The notes beneath the pieces were generated by a model. That model worked only from the letters and a program-made list of their open reading frames with translations, was not told the origin of the DNA and searched no databases. Shown in pieces: positions 36,091 through 44,443 of a DNA stretch of 64,000 nucleotides; within the stretch, counting starts at the first letter, position 1; each line of letters opens with the position of its first letter. The position numbers and the translations under genes were made by a program. The DNA is from a marine actinobacterium PHSC20C1 (GTDB lineage: Bacteria; Actinomycetota; Actinomycetes; Actinomycetales; Microbacteriaceae), in assembly GCA_000153145.1 (NCBI GenBank), contig CH672415.1, positions 1,013,208 to 1,077,207 on the forward strand. Reading direction: 5' to 3'.

Positions 36091-37248
36091 TTAAACCTCT
36101 GCAGGAACAGCCGATACGGTTCGAGCAATAGTGCACTGCCCAAGCACCCTGGTGCCAACATAAAGGACTGCAGTTTGCCCGGGCGAGACACCGTTGAGGG
36201 GCTCGTTCGGCGTAACAATCAATTCAGAGACGAGTTCGTTGCCGTCGGCATCCACGCCAGCGACAGTAACCTGCGCAACTGCAGGCATGGGATCAGAGTG
36301 AGCTCGCACCTGAACATGGCACTCGAAGCTCTCGCCCGGCTGAGAGATCAGACCGGATGCGAGCGGATCGAGTCCCGCCCACGAGTACTTGTCGCCGGCA
36401 ATTTCAGCAAGCGCTAGCGCCTCCCGCGGGCCGACAACGACCTGATTGGTCTTTGGACGGATCTCGAGCACAAAACGAGGCTTGCCGTCATCCGTTGGAT
36501 AACCGACGTTGAGGCCCTTTCGCTGGCCGATTGTGAAAGCCAGAGCACCTTCGTGCTTACCAAGAACGTCACCAGAACGGTCGAGAATTTCGCCCTGCTC
36601 AGCGCCAACCTTGTCAGCGAGCCAGCCACGAGTGTTGCCATCCGGGATGAAGCAGATGTCGTGAGAATCAGGCTTGTTCGCTACCGAAAATCCACGCTCA
36701 GCCGCCTCAGCACGCACCTCATCCTTAGAAGGAGTCGCCCCAAGCGGGAACATGCTGTGGGCGAGTTGCTCGGTAGTGAGCACGCCCAAAACATAAGACT
36801 GATCTTTGGCCCAGGCTGCAGCGCGGTGAAGCTCTCGGTTGCCGTTCTCATCTTCAACAATATTGGCGTAGTGGCCGGTTGCAACAGCATCGAAGCCCAG
36901 TGCCACTGCCTTCTCGAGAAGGGCAGCGAACTTGATTCGCTCATTGCAGCGCATGCACGGGTTCGGAGTTCGCCCAGCCGAATACTCGGCAATGAAATCA
37001 TCAACAACATCGAGCTTGAATCGCTCGGAGAAGTCCCAAACGTAGTACGGGATCCCGATGATGTTGGCGGCCCGCTGGGCATCCATCGAATCCTCAATCG
37101 TGCAACAACCGCGAGCGCCAGTACGCAGAGTGCCAGGTTGCCGGCTCAGCGCCAAATGCACCCCAACAACCTCGTGCCCAGCCTCTACAGCGCGCGCGGC
37201 AGCTACCGCGGAGTCCACTCCGCCACTCATTGCCGCTAAAACCTTCAT
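36091..37248 (-). CDS. mnmA: tRNA-uridine 2-sulfurtransferase MnmA
   Basis: A 385-residue enzyme making 2-thiouridine at wobble U34 of tRNA-Lys, -Glu and -Gln. The ATP-pyrophosphatase P-loop [11 protein letters not shown] is at residues 7-17. The two catalytic cysteines lie in [14 protein letters not shown] and [10 protein letters not shown]. The PP-loop is followed by the central domain and a beta-barrel C terminus with [13 protein letters not shown]. The family-typical [18 protein letters not shown] is present. It follows the cysteine desulfurase gene by 74 bases on the same strand, which fits direct sulfur transfer. Confidence 0.97.
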   Translation of the reverse strand: MKVLAAMSGGVDSAVAAARAVEAGHEVVGVHLALSRQPGTLRTGARGCCTIEDSMDAQRAANIIGIPYYVWDFSERFKLDVVDDFIAEYSAGRTPNPCMRCNERIKFAALLEKAVALGFDAVATGHYANIVEDENGNRELHRAAAWAKDQSYVLGVLTTEQLAHSMFPLGATPSKDEVRAEAAERGFSVANKPDSHDICFIPDGNTRGWLADKVGAEQGEILDRSGDVLGKHEGALAFTIGQRKGLNVGYPTDDGKPRFVLEIRPKTNQVVVGPREALALAEIAGDKYSWAGLDPLASGLISQPGESFECHVQVRAHSDPMPAVAQVTVAGVDADGNELVSELIVTPNEPLNGVSPGQTAVLYVGTRVLGQCTIARTVSAVPAEV

Positions 37249-37322
37249 AAACCCAGTGTACGAGACGTGATGCTTGGCAAGTTCTTACTGCGGAAAGTCA
37301 GCGACAGGTTGCGAGAGTCCAG

Positions 37323-38501
37323 CTAGCGCCCGAGAACAGTCAATCGATCGGAATAGCCCGCGATTCTGGCTTGCGCAACTGCTTTCGGCAGCGCCGCCAC
37401 GAACTGGGCAACCTCATCCGCCGTTGTCGACTCCCCCAGCGAAATCCGCAGAGCACCCCGAGCGGTTGGTTCATCGAGCCCCATCGCCAAAAGAACATGG
37501 CTCGCCTCGGGAACACCAGCCTGACAAGCGGAACCGGTCGAAACACTGAAGCCCGCGACATCCAACAAGAACAAGAGCGAATCGCCCTCACAGCCGGGAA
37601 AAGTGAAGTGCGCGTTGCCCGCCAAGCGATCGACGGGATCTCCCCTCAGGACCGCCTCTGGAACCGCAGCGAGAACATCCGTGATGAGGGAGTCACGGAG
37701 ATTGGCGAGACGCTGAGCGCTCTCCCCGAGGTGCTCTGTCGCCTCCTGGGCTGCCGCGGCAAACGCGACCGCACCAGGCGCATCCAACGTTCCCGACCGC
37801 GACCGCTGTTGGCTACCACCATGAAGCAACGGAGTTACCGACGCCGAGCGCGCAATCACGAGAGCCCCCACCCCAACAGGTCCGCCAATTTTATGGGCAG
37901 AAACACTCAGTGCCGCGACGCCAGCGGTATGGAAGTTCAACGGAACATAACCGAATGCCGACACAGCATCAACGTGCACAGGAACGTCATGCTCGGCCGC
38001 AAGCGCTGCAATCTCTGACACCGGCTGCACAGTGCCGACCTCGTTGTTTGCCCACAGCATCGTGACAAGCGCAACATCGCCAGCGAGAGCGCTGCGCACG
38101 TACTCAACGTCAACGCGGCCAAAAGAATCGACCGGAATCCAGTCAAGTACTGCGCCCTCATGGGCCTGCATCCACTCAACGGCATCAATTGTGGCGTGAT
38201 GCTCCGCATGCGCGACGAGCACCCTGCGACGCTCGACAGACCCAGAATTACGGGCCCAATAGAGGCCCTTGATTGCTAAATTAATCGCTTCAGTACCACC
38301 AGAAGTAAACGTCACCTCAACGGAATCGGCACCCAGACTTGTCGCCACCGTCTCTCGGGCTTCTTCAAGCATCCGCTTCGCAGCTTGCCCCTGAGAGTGA
38401 ATCGATGACGGATTGCCCACGACAGGCAGTGCTGCGGCAAAAGCCTCAACCACAGACGGGCGCATCGGCGTTGTGGCCGCATGATCCAGATAAATAGTCA
38501 C
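37323..38501 (-). CDS. Cysteine desulfurase (NifS/IscS type)
   Basis: A 392-residue PLP enzyme releasing sulfur from cysteine for tRNA thiolation or Fe-S assembly. PLP-binding features are HAEHHATIDAVEW (stacking His), the aspartate in VHVDAVSAFG, and SAHKIGGPVGVGALVI with the Schiff-base Lys. The catalytic cysteine is in STGSACQAGVPEASHVL, a long mobile loop as in group I desulfurases. The gene lies just upstream of mnmA, its obvious sulfur acceptor. The actinobacterial iscS-mnmA-ligA-gat order is seen in other genera as well. Confidence 0.95.
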   Translation of the reverse strand: MTIYLDHAATTPMRPSVVEAFAAALPVVGNPSSIHSQGQAAKRMLEEARETVATSLGADSVEVTFTSGGTEAINLAIKGLYWARNSGSVERRRVLVAHAEHHATIDAVEWMQAHEGAVLDWIPVDSFGRVDVEYVRSALAGDVALVTMLWANNEVGTVQPVSEIAALAAEHDVPVHVDAVSAFGYVPLNFHTAGVAALSVSAHKIGGPVGVGALVIARSASVTPLLHGGSQQRSRSGTLDAPGAVAFAAAAQEATEHLGESAQRLANLRDSLITDVLAAVPEAVLRGDPVDRLAGNAHFTFPGCEGDSLLFLLDVAGFSVSTGSACQAGVPEASHVLLAMGLDEPTARGALRISLGESTTADEVAQFVAALPKAVAQARIAGYSDRLTVLGR

Positions 38502-38617
38502 CGTAACTCCACTACTCTCGCGTGCACAATGAATGGATGCTCGCGTGTCATTACTCTAGATCGCATGAACCTTCGCTTCGACCTGAGCACGTCATCCCCC
38601 ACTGCGGGTGAGCGCTG

Positions 38618-39097
38618 ATGGCAATTGGCACTCCGGCGACAGTTGCCCTCGACGCACTAACCATTACGTTCGTCCCCCACCCCTATGACCATGATTCGGG
38701 AACCATTGAGTTTGGTGTCGAAGCCGCCACCGCACTCGGAGTAGATGCCGATCAGGTCTTCAAGACGCTCATGACCATGGTGGATGATGACCTCGTCGTA
38801 GCTGTTGTTCCGGTATCCGGCAAGCTCGACCTCAAAGCACTCGCGGCCATACTCCACGCGAAGAAAGCCGTGATGGCTGACCCCAGTGTCGCTCAGCGCC
38901 GCACGGGCTACGTCGTCGGCGGCATTAGCCCTATCGGACAAAAAACTGCACACCGCACTGTGATCGACGAAACCGTGGAACTCTTTGAAACGGTTTTTGT
39001 CAGTGGAGGAAAGCGCGGCTTCGACATCGAACTTGCCCCAAAAGACCTTGTGCGGGTTACCGAAGCGACACTGGCAGCTATCGCTCGCAGTTCTTAG
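38618..39097 (+). CDS. ybaK: Cys-tRNA(Pro)/Cys-tRNA(Cys) deacylase YbaK/EbsC
   Basis: A 159-residue YbaK-superfamily trans-editing enzyme clearing mischarged Cys-tRNA(Pro). The motif order is intact: DHDSGTIEFGVEAATALG near residue 24-40, QVFKTLMTMVD, VVPVSGKLDLKALA, and GYVVGGISPIGQK with the catalytic Lys near residue 105. FVSGGKRGFDIELAPKDLV is the C-terminal mark. It is divergent from the cysteine desulfurase gene (116 bases between them) and converges with the thioredoxin/TPR gene 7 bases from its end. Confidence 0.94.
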   Translation: MAIGTPATVALDALTITFVPHPYDHDSGTIEFGVEAATALGVDADQVFKTLMTMVDDDLVVAVVPVSGKLDLKALAAILHAKKAVMADPSVAQRRTGYVVGGISPIGQKTAHRTVIDETVELFETVFVSGGKRGFDIELAPKDLVRVTEATLAAIARSS

Positions 39098-39104
39098 CCA
39101 GCCC

Positions 39105-40028
39105 CTAGTAGAGCAACAGCGTTAGTCGACGACGCGCGTCAGCCACTCTCGGATCCTCGGCGCCGGCAATCTCGAAGTACTCGAGCAACCGCGTGCGAAT
39201 CGTATTCTTGCCATCAGTATCGGCGGACGGGTAAAGGTCGAGAAGACGACCGAATGCATCGCCCAAATGACCGCCGGAAACATCGAGGTCGGCGACGGCT
39301 AGTTGTGCATCCACATCGTCGGGGCTATGCCCTGCAGCGCTTCGCAGCGCCTCAGTGGTGGTGTTCTCCAACCGCGCAAGCAGCGACACTTGAGCGAGAC
39401 CCGCAACAGCTTGCTGATCACGAGGATTCTGCGCGATGGCCGACTCATATTTGGTGATGGCGGTAGCAAAATCTCCAGCGACTACCGCGTCGTACGCTTC
39501 TTGATGGAGCGGAGGAAGGGGCTCTTCGACAGGTTCCTGAGCATCATCCTCGGATGATTCGCCTGCCGGCAGAGTTCCGGTCACGTTGTTTTGTGCAGCA
39601 AGCTGCAGCACCTGCTCCAGAACATCCTTCAGCTCGGCCTCCGGCAGCGTTCCGGTGAACAACTGCACTGGCCGGCCACCCACAACGGCAGCGACGGTCG
39701 GAACCTGCTGAACTTGGAACGCCTGAACGAGCTGCGGATTGCTGGTGGCGTCAACAGTAACGAGTGCGAAACGACCTGCGTAGGCAGAGATCGTCGGCTC
39801 AAGCGTTGGCTCAACGCCCTGCCCGAAAAACTCAACGATGACAGGAACATTGTTGGAAAGTTCGAGCACTTGAGTGAACGAAGCATCATCGGCGTTCGTT
39901 GCGAATCCGCCAGTTTCTTGAGCCTCTCCTTTGCCTGGCGCCGTCGGCGGGGCGTTGTGCTGACGAACCAATGATGAGAGGTCGACGGCACCGCGCAAGC
40001 TAGCGGCGTTCAGTGGGGCGTTTGTCAA
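39105..40028 (-). CDS. Thioredoxin-like/TPR co-chaperone (YbbN/CnoX type) lacking CXXC
   Basis: A 307-residue protein with an N-terminal thioredoxin fold (about 55-155) and a C-terminal tetratricopeptide region (about 170-300), as in E. coli CnoX/YbbN, a redox-regulated holdase delivering proteins to GroEL and DnaK. The usual WCGPC site is replaced by FGQGVEPT, so no CXXC disulfide chemistry is possible; FQVQQVPTVAAVVGG keeps the cis-proline. Tandem helices RDQQAVAGLAQVSLLARLEN and HSPDDVDAQLAVADLDVSGGH look TPR-like. TTG is the start, overlapping the upstream 574-residue gene as TTGA behind ggag, so it is translationally coupled to that gene. Confidence 0.9.
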   Translation of the reverse strand: MTNAPLNAASLRGAVDLSSLVRQHNAPPTAPGKGEAQETGGFATNADDASFTQVLELSNNVPVIVEFFGQGVEPTLEPTISAYAGRFALVTVDATSNPQLVQAFQVQQVPTVAAVVGGRPVQLFTGTLPEAELKDVLEQVLQLAAQNNVTGTLPAGESSEDDAQEPVEEPLPPLHQEAYDAVVAGDFATAITKYESAIAQNPRDQQAVAGLAQVSLLARLENTTTEALRSAAGHSPDDVDAQLAVADLDVSGGHLGDAFGRLLDLYPSADTDGKNTIRTRLLEYFEIAGAEDPRVADARRRLTLLLY

Positions 40029-41749
40029 TTCAACTCCGATGCTGCAACAAGTCCTTGGGTGTACCCGAGCAGGACGATTTTCTCACCGCTACCTGCGGCC
40101 GGGACATAAAAGAGTAGCTGATCTCCGTAGGTGGATTTGATGCCGGTTTCAGTAATCGAGATACCGGAAAGGGCTTTCGTCTGACCACTAAAGGTCACTG
40201 CCGAGCCTGCTTCTTTCGGCTTCGCAATCTTAGTTTCGTAAAGATGAACCGCAACGATAGCGCCAGCGTCAACAGTTGCCATCGCGATCGGTTCGGCTGA
40301 TCCGAGTTCGTGACCGTACGTGAGCGTCGCGGTACTCGACAGCTCAGACTGCTCCTTCTTCTTGACTGCGAGTCCAACGTTGACTCGCAGGCTGTCCCCC
40401 TCGGCTTCGAAGTCCAAGTACGAGTCGCTATCGACATCCTGCTCAAGAATTTCGGCATAATCGAGCGCGACCTCGGTCGGCGACGACCTTAACAGGCCGC
40501 TATCTGAAGCCAATCGAGAGGTACCAACACTCGCTGCAACCACATCAGGAAATACGACTGACGGCTCAAGGTTTACCGCGTAGCTCACCTTGAAGTTGTC
40601 GCGAGGGTTCGCCTGCTCGAGGAACAGCGCGATAGGGGCGACTGTACTGTCGGTCTCATCGAGGATGATCGTGAATACTGTGCGCGGCCAGGAATCAGTC
40701 TGCTGAGGCAACGTCAACTGAACTGGTCCGTCAGGGATCGCGACAGGTGCATCAATTGAGCTATCTGCCTTGCGCATTTTGTAATTGGCTAGGCGATACT
40801 CCAGAGCCGCATCAGTAAAGCGCGTGTTAATGAGGTCGGTGTCTCGAGACTCGTCCGCTTCGAGAGCAGCAGCGCTGACTCTGGCGACTATCTTCTCTAC
40901 CTGCCGAACGGATACCGCCGGTGAGAGCGCTTCGCCGCCATCGGAAGTCGACGTTGGCGTAGGAACTGGGGCGCCTGCGTCATTGGCCGAATTAGGCGAT
41001 GTTGTCGCAGTACAGCCGGTAAGTACTAGAGCACTCACCAACACAGCGGGTACCGCAATGCGGGTAGTGGTGTTAAGGGTACGCTTCGACGGTTTGTAGC
41101 GCGGCTTCTTGGGAACCTTAGGCATTTTCTGTGGCTTCCGACGGGGTCCACCGGCGCGACGCATGTGGTGCACGGCCCACATGAGGAAAATCAGACCGAG
41201 AAGAAGAATTGCAGCGCCGCCCACGATCAGCGGTCCGGACCACGGAGTGGTGTTGTCGAGAGGCCACGACAGTGAAACTGTGCTCGGAGCGGCCTCGATA
41301 CCGTCTGCAGCCAGAATAAACGACACGTCGCTAGGGATCTTGACGGTAAGCGCAAGATTCAAGTCTGCCTCGTAGCTCTCTAGCCAGAGGTCAGAGTCGT
41401 AGGGGTCGGGCACTTCTGCCTCGCTACCGCGAACGCTTTCGGTGACCAACTCGCCAGTTTCCGGATCGAGCGTGATCTTGTTGTACCAGGCATCGCCTAC
41501 CCAAGCGAGCACGTCTGGCGTTCGTCCATAGGCGGCGACGATGCGGCCGGGCCCTGAGACACTGATCGTTTGATTGCCCGAATACGCGTTAAATGCAGCA
41601 CCGTCGACGACTGTCAATGGTGCTGGCCCGTCGGTTTCTGCCGACACAGTGACCCCGTCGGGGGTCGCAAGAATGGTCTGCTGCGCAATGCCGTAGCCGA
41701 TCATTACGGCTGCGAGCATGAAACTAACTATGGCGAGAACGAATCTCAC
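40025..41749 (-). CDS. Two-part membrane protein with internal lipobox, unknown function
   Basis: A 574-residue protein that reads like two genes joined. Residues 1-23 form a signal-anchor, 24-168 an extracytoplasmic beta domain, 173-194 a second helix, and 197-230 a very basic cytoplasmic loop. Residues 231-246 form a hydrophobic run ending in a perfect lipobox LTGC (Cys246). Residues 250-574 are an extracellular, beta-rich domain with a Ser/Thr/Pro linker. An internal ATG (41125, Met209) has ggaag nine bases upstream and would give a canonical lipoprotein of 366 residues. Start GTG 41749 has aaaggag. Whether the product is one three-helix protein or is cleaved by signal peptidase II at Cys246 is open. 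It is coupled to the thioredoxin/TPR gene. Confidence 0.8.
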   Translation of the reverse strand: MRFVLAIVSFMLAAVMIGYGIAQQTILATPDGVTVSAETDGPAPLTVVDGAAFNAYSGNQTISVSGPGRIVAAYGRTPDVLAWVGDAWYNKITLDPETGELVTESVRGSEAEVPDPYDSDLWLESYEADLNLALTVKIPSDVSFILAADGIEAAPSTVSLSWPLDNTTPWSGPLIVGGAAILLLGLIFLMWAVHHMRRAGGPRRKPQKMPKVPKKPRYKPSKRTLNTTTRIAVPAVLVSALVLTGCTATTSPNSANDAGAPVPTPTSTSDGGEALSPAVSVRQVEKIVARVSAAALEADESRDTDLINTRFTDAALEYRLANYKMRKADSSIDAPVAIPDGPVQLTLPQQTDSWPRTVFTIILDETDSTVAPIALFLEQANPRDNFKVSYAVNLEPSVVFPDVVAASVGTSRLASDSGLLRSSPTEVALDYAEILEQDVDSDSYLDFEAEGDSLRVNVGLAVKKKEQSELSSTATLTYGHELGSAEPIAMATVDAGAIVAVHLYETKIAKPKEAGSAVTFSGQTKALSGISITETGIKSTYGDQLLFYVPAAGSGEKIVLLGYTQGLVAASELN

Positions 41750-41965
41750 TATCTCTCCTTTCGCGCTGCCAACAGTGATTTACATCACGAAACCCTTCGC
41801 CACGCTGGCGGAACCTCAGTACGGTCTGCAGGATAAGGGCCCGAACTAGGCGGGTGGGCAACAACAAAGACGTTCAAGAATAGCCGATGGGTTTGCTGTC
41901 ACCTAGTTACTCTTCTGGGAAGTGTCTGGGAGAACGTTGAGTGCCCATCGCCAGTTATGACGAGA

Positions 41966-41996
41966 ATGACAGTAAGACGCCAAGCACCACTAAACT
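41966..41996 (+). promoter_or_regulatory. Putative promoter of the hendecad coiled-coil gene
   Basis: ATGACA (41966-41971) matches the -35 consensus TTGACA at five of six bases; TAAACT (41991-41996) is a reasonable -10, with a 19-base spacer. Transcription would begin about 30 bases before the TTG start of the gene. The rest of the 282-base gap to the divergent membrane-protein gene holds no gene; a direct repeat ATGAC(gaga)ATGAC overlaps the -35. Confidence 0.5.
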
Positions 41997-42031
41997 CTAG
42001 AAGTCCTTTCCGCTGACCTCGAGGAGACGTC

Positions 42032-44371
42032 TTGGCCGCCAACGATACTGATTTCGGCACCGAAATGCGCGGCTATAAGAAGGACGACGTTGACAAGCTC
42101 ATCGGTGAACTCCGTCGGGAGTTAGTCGCGGCGAAGGCCGACCGCACCTCATCCACAAAAGAGGTCAAGCGGCTACTGGCCGTGAACGAAGACCTTCAGG
42201 CTGAGCTCGACGAGACGGGAAGTCCCACTTACAGCGGACTCGGCTCCAAGCTCGAAAGCATGCTGCGGGTTGCTGAAGAGCACTCAACGCAACTCATCAG
42301 CCAGGCCGACATCGACGCTGAGAAGATGCGCAGGGCCGTTCAATCAGAAACGACCGCTCTGCGTGACGACGCCACGAGCGAATCCGAGCGCATCCTTGCT
42401 GATGCGAATCGCGAAGCAGCCGCCCTTTCCCAAACATCACGCTCTGAAGCAGACTCCCTCATTGCCCGTGCTCGCGACGAAGCGGCACAGCTAACCGCCG
42501 ATGCTGCACGCGAAGCCGCAACAATTCGGGGAGCAGTAGCTACCGAAGCTGCGGATGTTCGCACGTCAGCTAAGCGTGAGGCCGCAGCTCTCCGCGCCGA
42601 AACCGAGCGCGCCATGACTGAACTCCGCGCCACAACCGCTACTGATGTCGCCGAAGCGCGCGAAGCTGCAGAAGCACTTGCCCGCGACGCCGAGCTAGGC
42701 CGCGCTACCTTCGAGGCGGAGAACACAAAACAACGAGAAGATCTTGACCGTGACATTGAGCAGGCTCGAACCGATATCGCTCGGGAAATAGAAACTGCCC
42801 GCGCAGAACTTGAAGCTGAATCCACGACAGCCCGCGAGAGTCTCGCAAACGAGACCAAGGCGGCACACACCAAGCTCGCAAACGAGACCAAGGCGGCACA
42901 CACCAAGCTCGCAAACGAGACGGCGGCAGCACAGGCCAAACAAAAGGCTGAGCTGGATGCTGCCTACGCCGCACTAGAGGCAGAGACACAAGCTACACGG
43001 GCCGCAACGGAGTCCGAGGCTGCACGAATTCGCAGTGAGCTCGAAGCAGAAGTGCTCACTACGCGTGCCGAACTTGCGGCAGAGCTCACCGAAACCCGCG
43101 AGCTTTGGGAAGTCGAAGAACGGGACGCTCGCGCACAACTCGCAGCGGATGACACCTCAACTCGCGCGGCCCTCGAAGACGAAGTCAGCACGACCCGCGC
43201 GGCCGTTGAACATGAAGTAACAAGCACCAAAGCAGCGCTAGAACAAGAAGTAACGACAACCAAGACGGCGCTCGAACAAGAAGTGAAAGTTACCAAGGCT
43301 GCTCTTGAACAAGAAGTAACAACCACTCGTTCGAACCTTGAACAAGAGGTTGCTACCGCCACAGCCGCGCTCAACGACGAAGTTACGACCACTCGCGCTG
43401 AGCTAGAAGCGCATGTCAAGGTGACGCGAAGTGAACTGGCCGCAGACGTTGCGGCACAGAAGAAAGCTCTCGACCGCGAAGTCGCATCCACCAAAAAGGC
43501 ACTCGCGAAGGAAGTCTCTTCAACCCGCACCGCACTCGAAAACGATGTTGAATCAACGCGTGCCGGCCTCGAAGAGGAGATCGCTAACGCGCGAAGCGAG
43601 TTCGACAAGGAAAGCTCGACCGCCCGCGCTGACTTCGAAGCCGAGATGACGAACCGGCGCAACGAGCTCGAAGCAGAAATCGCTACAGGTACAGCCAACC
43701 TTGAGGACGAGATGGCGCGTCGTCACGCCGAACTCGATGCGGAAATCGATAGCAAGCGCACCGCCCTTCACACCGAAGAGACCGAAACCCGTGCAGCTCT
43801 CGCACACGATGTGCAGAAACAAACCGCTGACCTCGAAAGAGACATTGCACGCCAACGCGCAGAACTCGCCAACGAAGTTGAGTCGACTCGGGCATCCAAC
43901 CAGCACCGTTTGGATGAAGCGCGCACGACTGTCGAGCATGAGGCTGAAGCGGCGCGCATCGCGCTAGATCAAGAACTCGCCGCACGTCGCGACGAAGCCG
44001 AAAAGGAATTCTTGGCCCAGCACAAAGAAGCCTCGACTCAAAGCCAGAACTACCTCGAAGAGGCACAGGCCCAATTGGCTGAGGCAGTGCGCGAAGCAAA
44101 TGCTAAGCGCCACGAAGCCGAAGAGCTCAGCGAAACATCACAGGCTGAAGCAAAGTCGATCCTGGCAGATGCGTCAACGCGTGCGGCCGACCAGTTGGCC
44201 GACGCGGAGTCACGCGCCAAGTCGATGGTCGACGACGCGGAGAAGCGTTCCGCTGAACTTGTGAGCGACGCCGAAGAGCGCCTGGCAAAGATCAAGGTGG
44301 AACGCGAGACTGTTGCCGGGTACTTCGAAAACCTGCGCGGAGTTCTGAACCAAGCCGAGGATGTTGGCTAG
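42032..44371 (+). CDS. Giant hendecad coiled-coil protein, DivIVA-like N terminus (Scy/FilP-like cytoskeletal candidate)
   Basis: A 779-residue almost entirely coiled-coil protein, Ala-, Glu-, Thr- and Arg-rich, with no Cys and no membrane segment. Residues 9-32 (GTEMRGYKKDDVDKLIGELR) resemble the membrane-targeting DivIVA N terminus (Gly-Tyr, then Val-Asp). A heptad-like segment runs to about 230. From Arg235 to about residue 652 there are 38 consecutive 11-residue units without a gap, with consensus Arg/Lys-x-x-Leu-x-x-Glu-Val-x-Thr-Thr. Two of the units, LANETKAAHTK, are identical in protein and DNA. The end (about 700-779) is a shorter coil (DAEERLAKIKVERETVAGYF). A TTG start lies five bases after gaggag. 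Relatives in role may be Streptomyces Scy and FilP, which organise the growing pole; no sequence search was done. It precedes the AI-2E-type permease gene. Confidence 0.88.
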   Translation: MAANDTDFGTEMRGYKKDDVDKLIGELRRELVAAKADRTSSTKEVKRLLAVNEDLQAELDETGSPTYSGLGSKLESMLRVAEEHSTQLISQADIDAEKMRRAVQSETTALRDDATSESERILADANREAAALSQTSRSEADSLIARARDEAAQLTADAAREAATIRGAVATEAADVRTSAKREAAALRAETERAMTELRATTATDVAEAREAAEALARDAELGRATFEAENTKQREDLDRDIEQARTDIAREIETARAELEAESTTARESLANETKAAHTKLANETKAAHTKLANETAAAQAKQKAELDAAYAALEAETQATRAATESEAARIRSELEAEVLTTRAELAAELTETRELWEVEERDARAQLAADDTSTRAALEDEVSTTRAAVEHEVTSTKAALEQEVTTTKTALEQEVKVTKAALEQEVTTTRSNLEQEVATATAALNDEVTTTRAELEAHVKVTRSELAADVAAQKKALDREVASTKKALAKEVSSTRTALENDVESTRAGLEEEIANARSEFDKESSTARADFEAEMTNRRNELEAEIATGTANLEDEMARRHAELDAEIDSKRTALHTEETETRAALAHDVQKQTADLERDIARQRAELANEVESTRASNQHRLDEARTTVEHEAEAARIALDQELAARRDEAEKEFLAQHKEASTQSQNYLEEAQAQLAEAVREANAKRHEAEELSETSQAEAKSILADASTRAADQLADAESRAKSMVDDAEKRSAELVSDAEERLAKIKVERETVAGYFENLRGVLNQAEDVG
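42842..42907 (+). repeat. Exact 33-base tandem duplication inside the coiled-coil gene
   Basis: Two identical 33-base units (42842-42874 and 42875-42907), each encoding 11 residues beginning LANETKAAHTK, lie head to tail, and a third degenerate unit follows. Because 33 bases equal one hendecad, the duplication keeps the coiled-coil phase exactly. Confidence 0.95.
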
Positions 44372-44398
44372 CAATAGCCCTTCGGGCACCTAGAATTG

Positions 44399-44434
44399 CG
44401 TCCAGCCTGAATCCTCGTTGCCCCAGGCTGGACG
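44399..44434 (+). promoter_or_regulatory. Hairpin between the coiled-coil and AI-2E-type permease genes
   Basis: Perfect 11-base arms (44399-44409, CGTCCAGCCTG, and 44424-44434) enclose a 14-base loop. Its 3' arm ends at the GG of the cggag that serves as ribosome-binding site for the next gene (ATG at 44444), so the hairpin may limit its translation or end transcription of the upstream gene. No T run follows. Confidence 0.5.
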
Positions 44435-44443
44435 GAGCCAACA

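Noticed and set aside
42340-43698. Two long antisense open frames (199 and 244 residues) opposite the coiled-coil gene
   Set aside because: They are Ser/Arg/Ala-rich mirrors of the 11-residue repeat on the other strand, with no ribosome-binding sites or domains.
42842-43700. Regular repeats resembling a CRISPR array at DNA level
   Set aside because: Units abut without spacers, vary in sequence and encode an 11-residue protein repeat.
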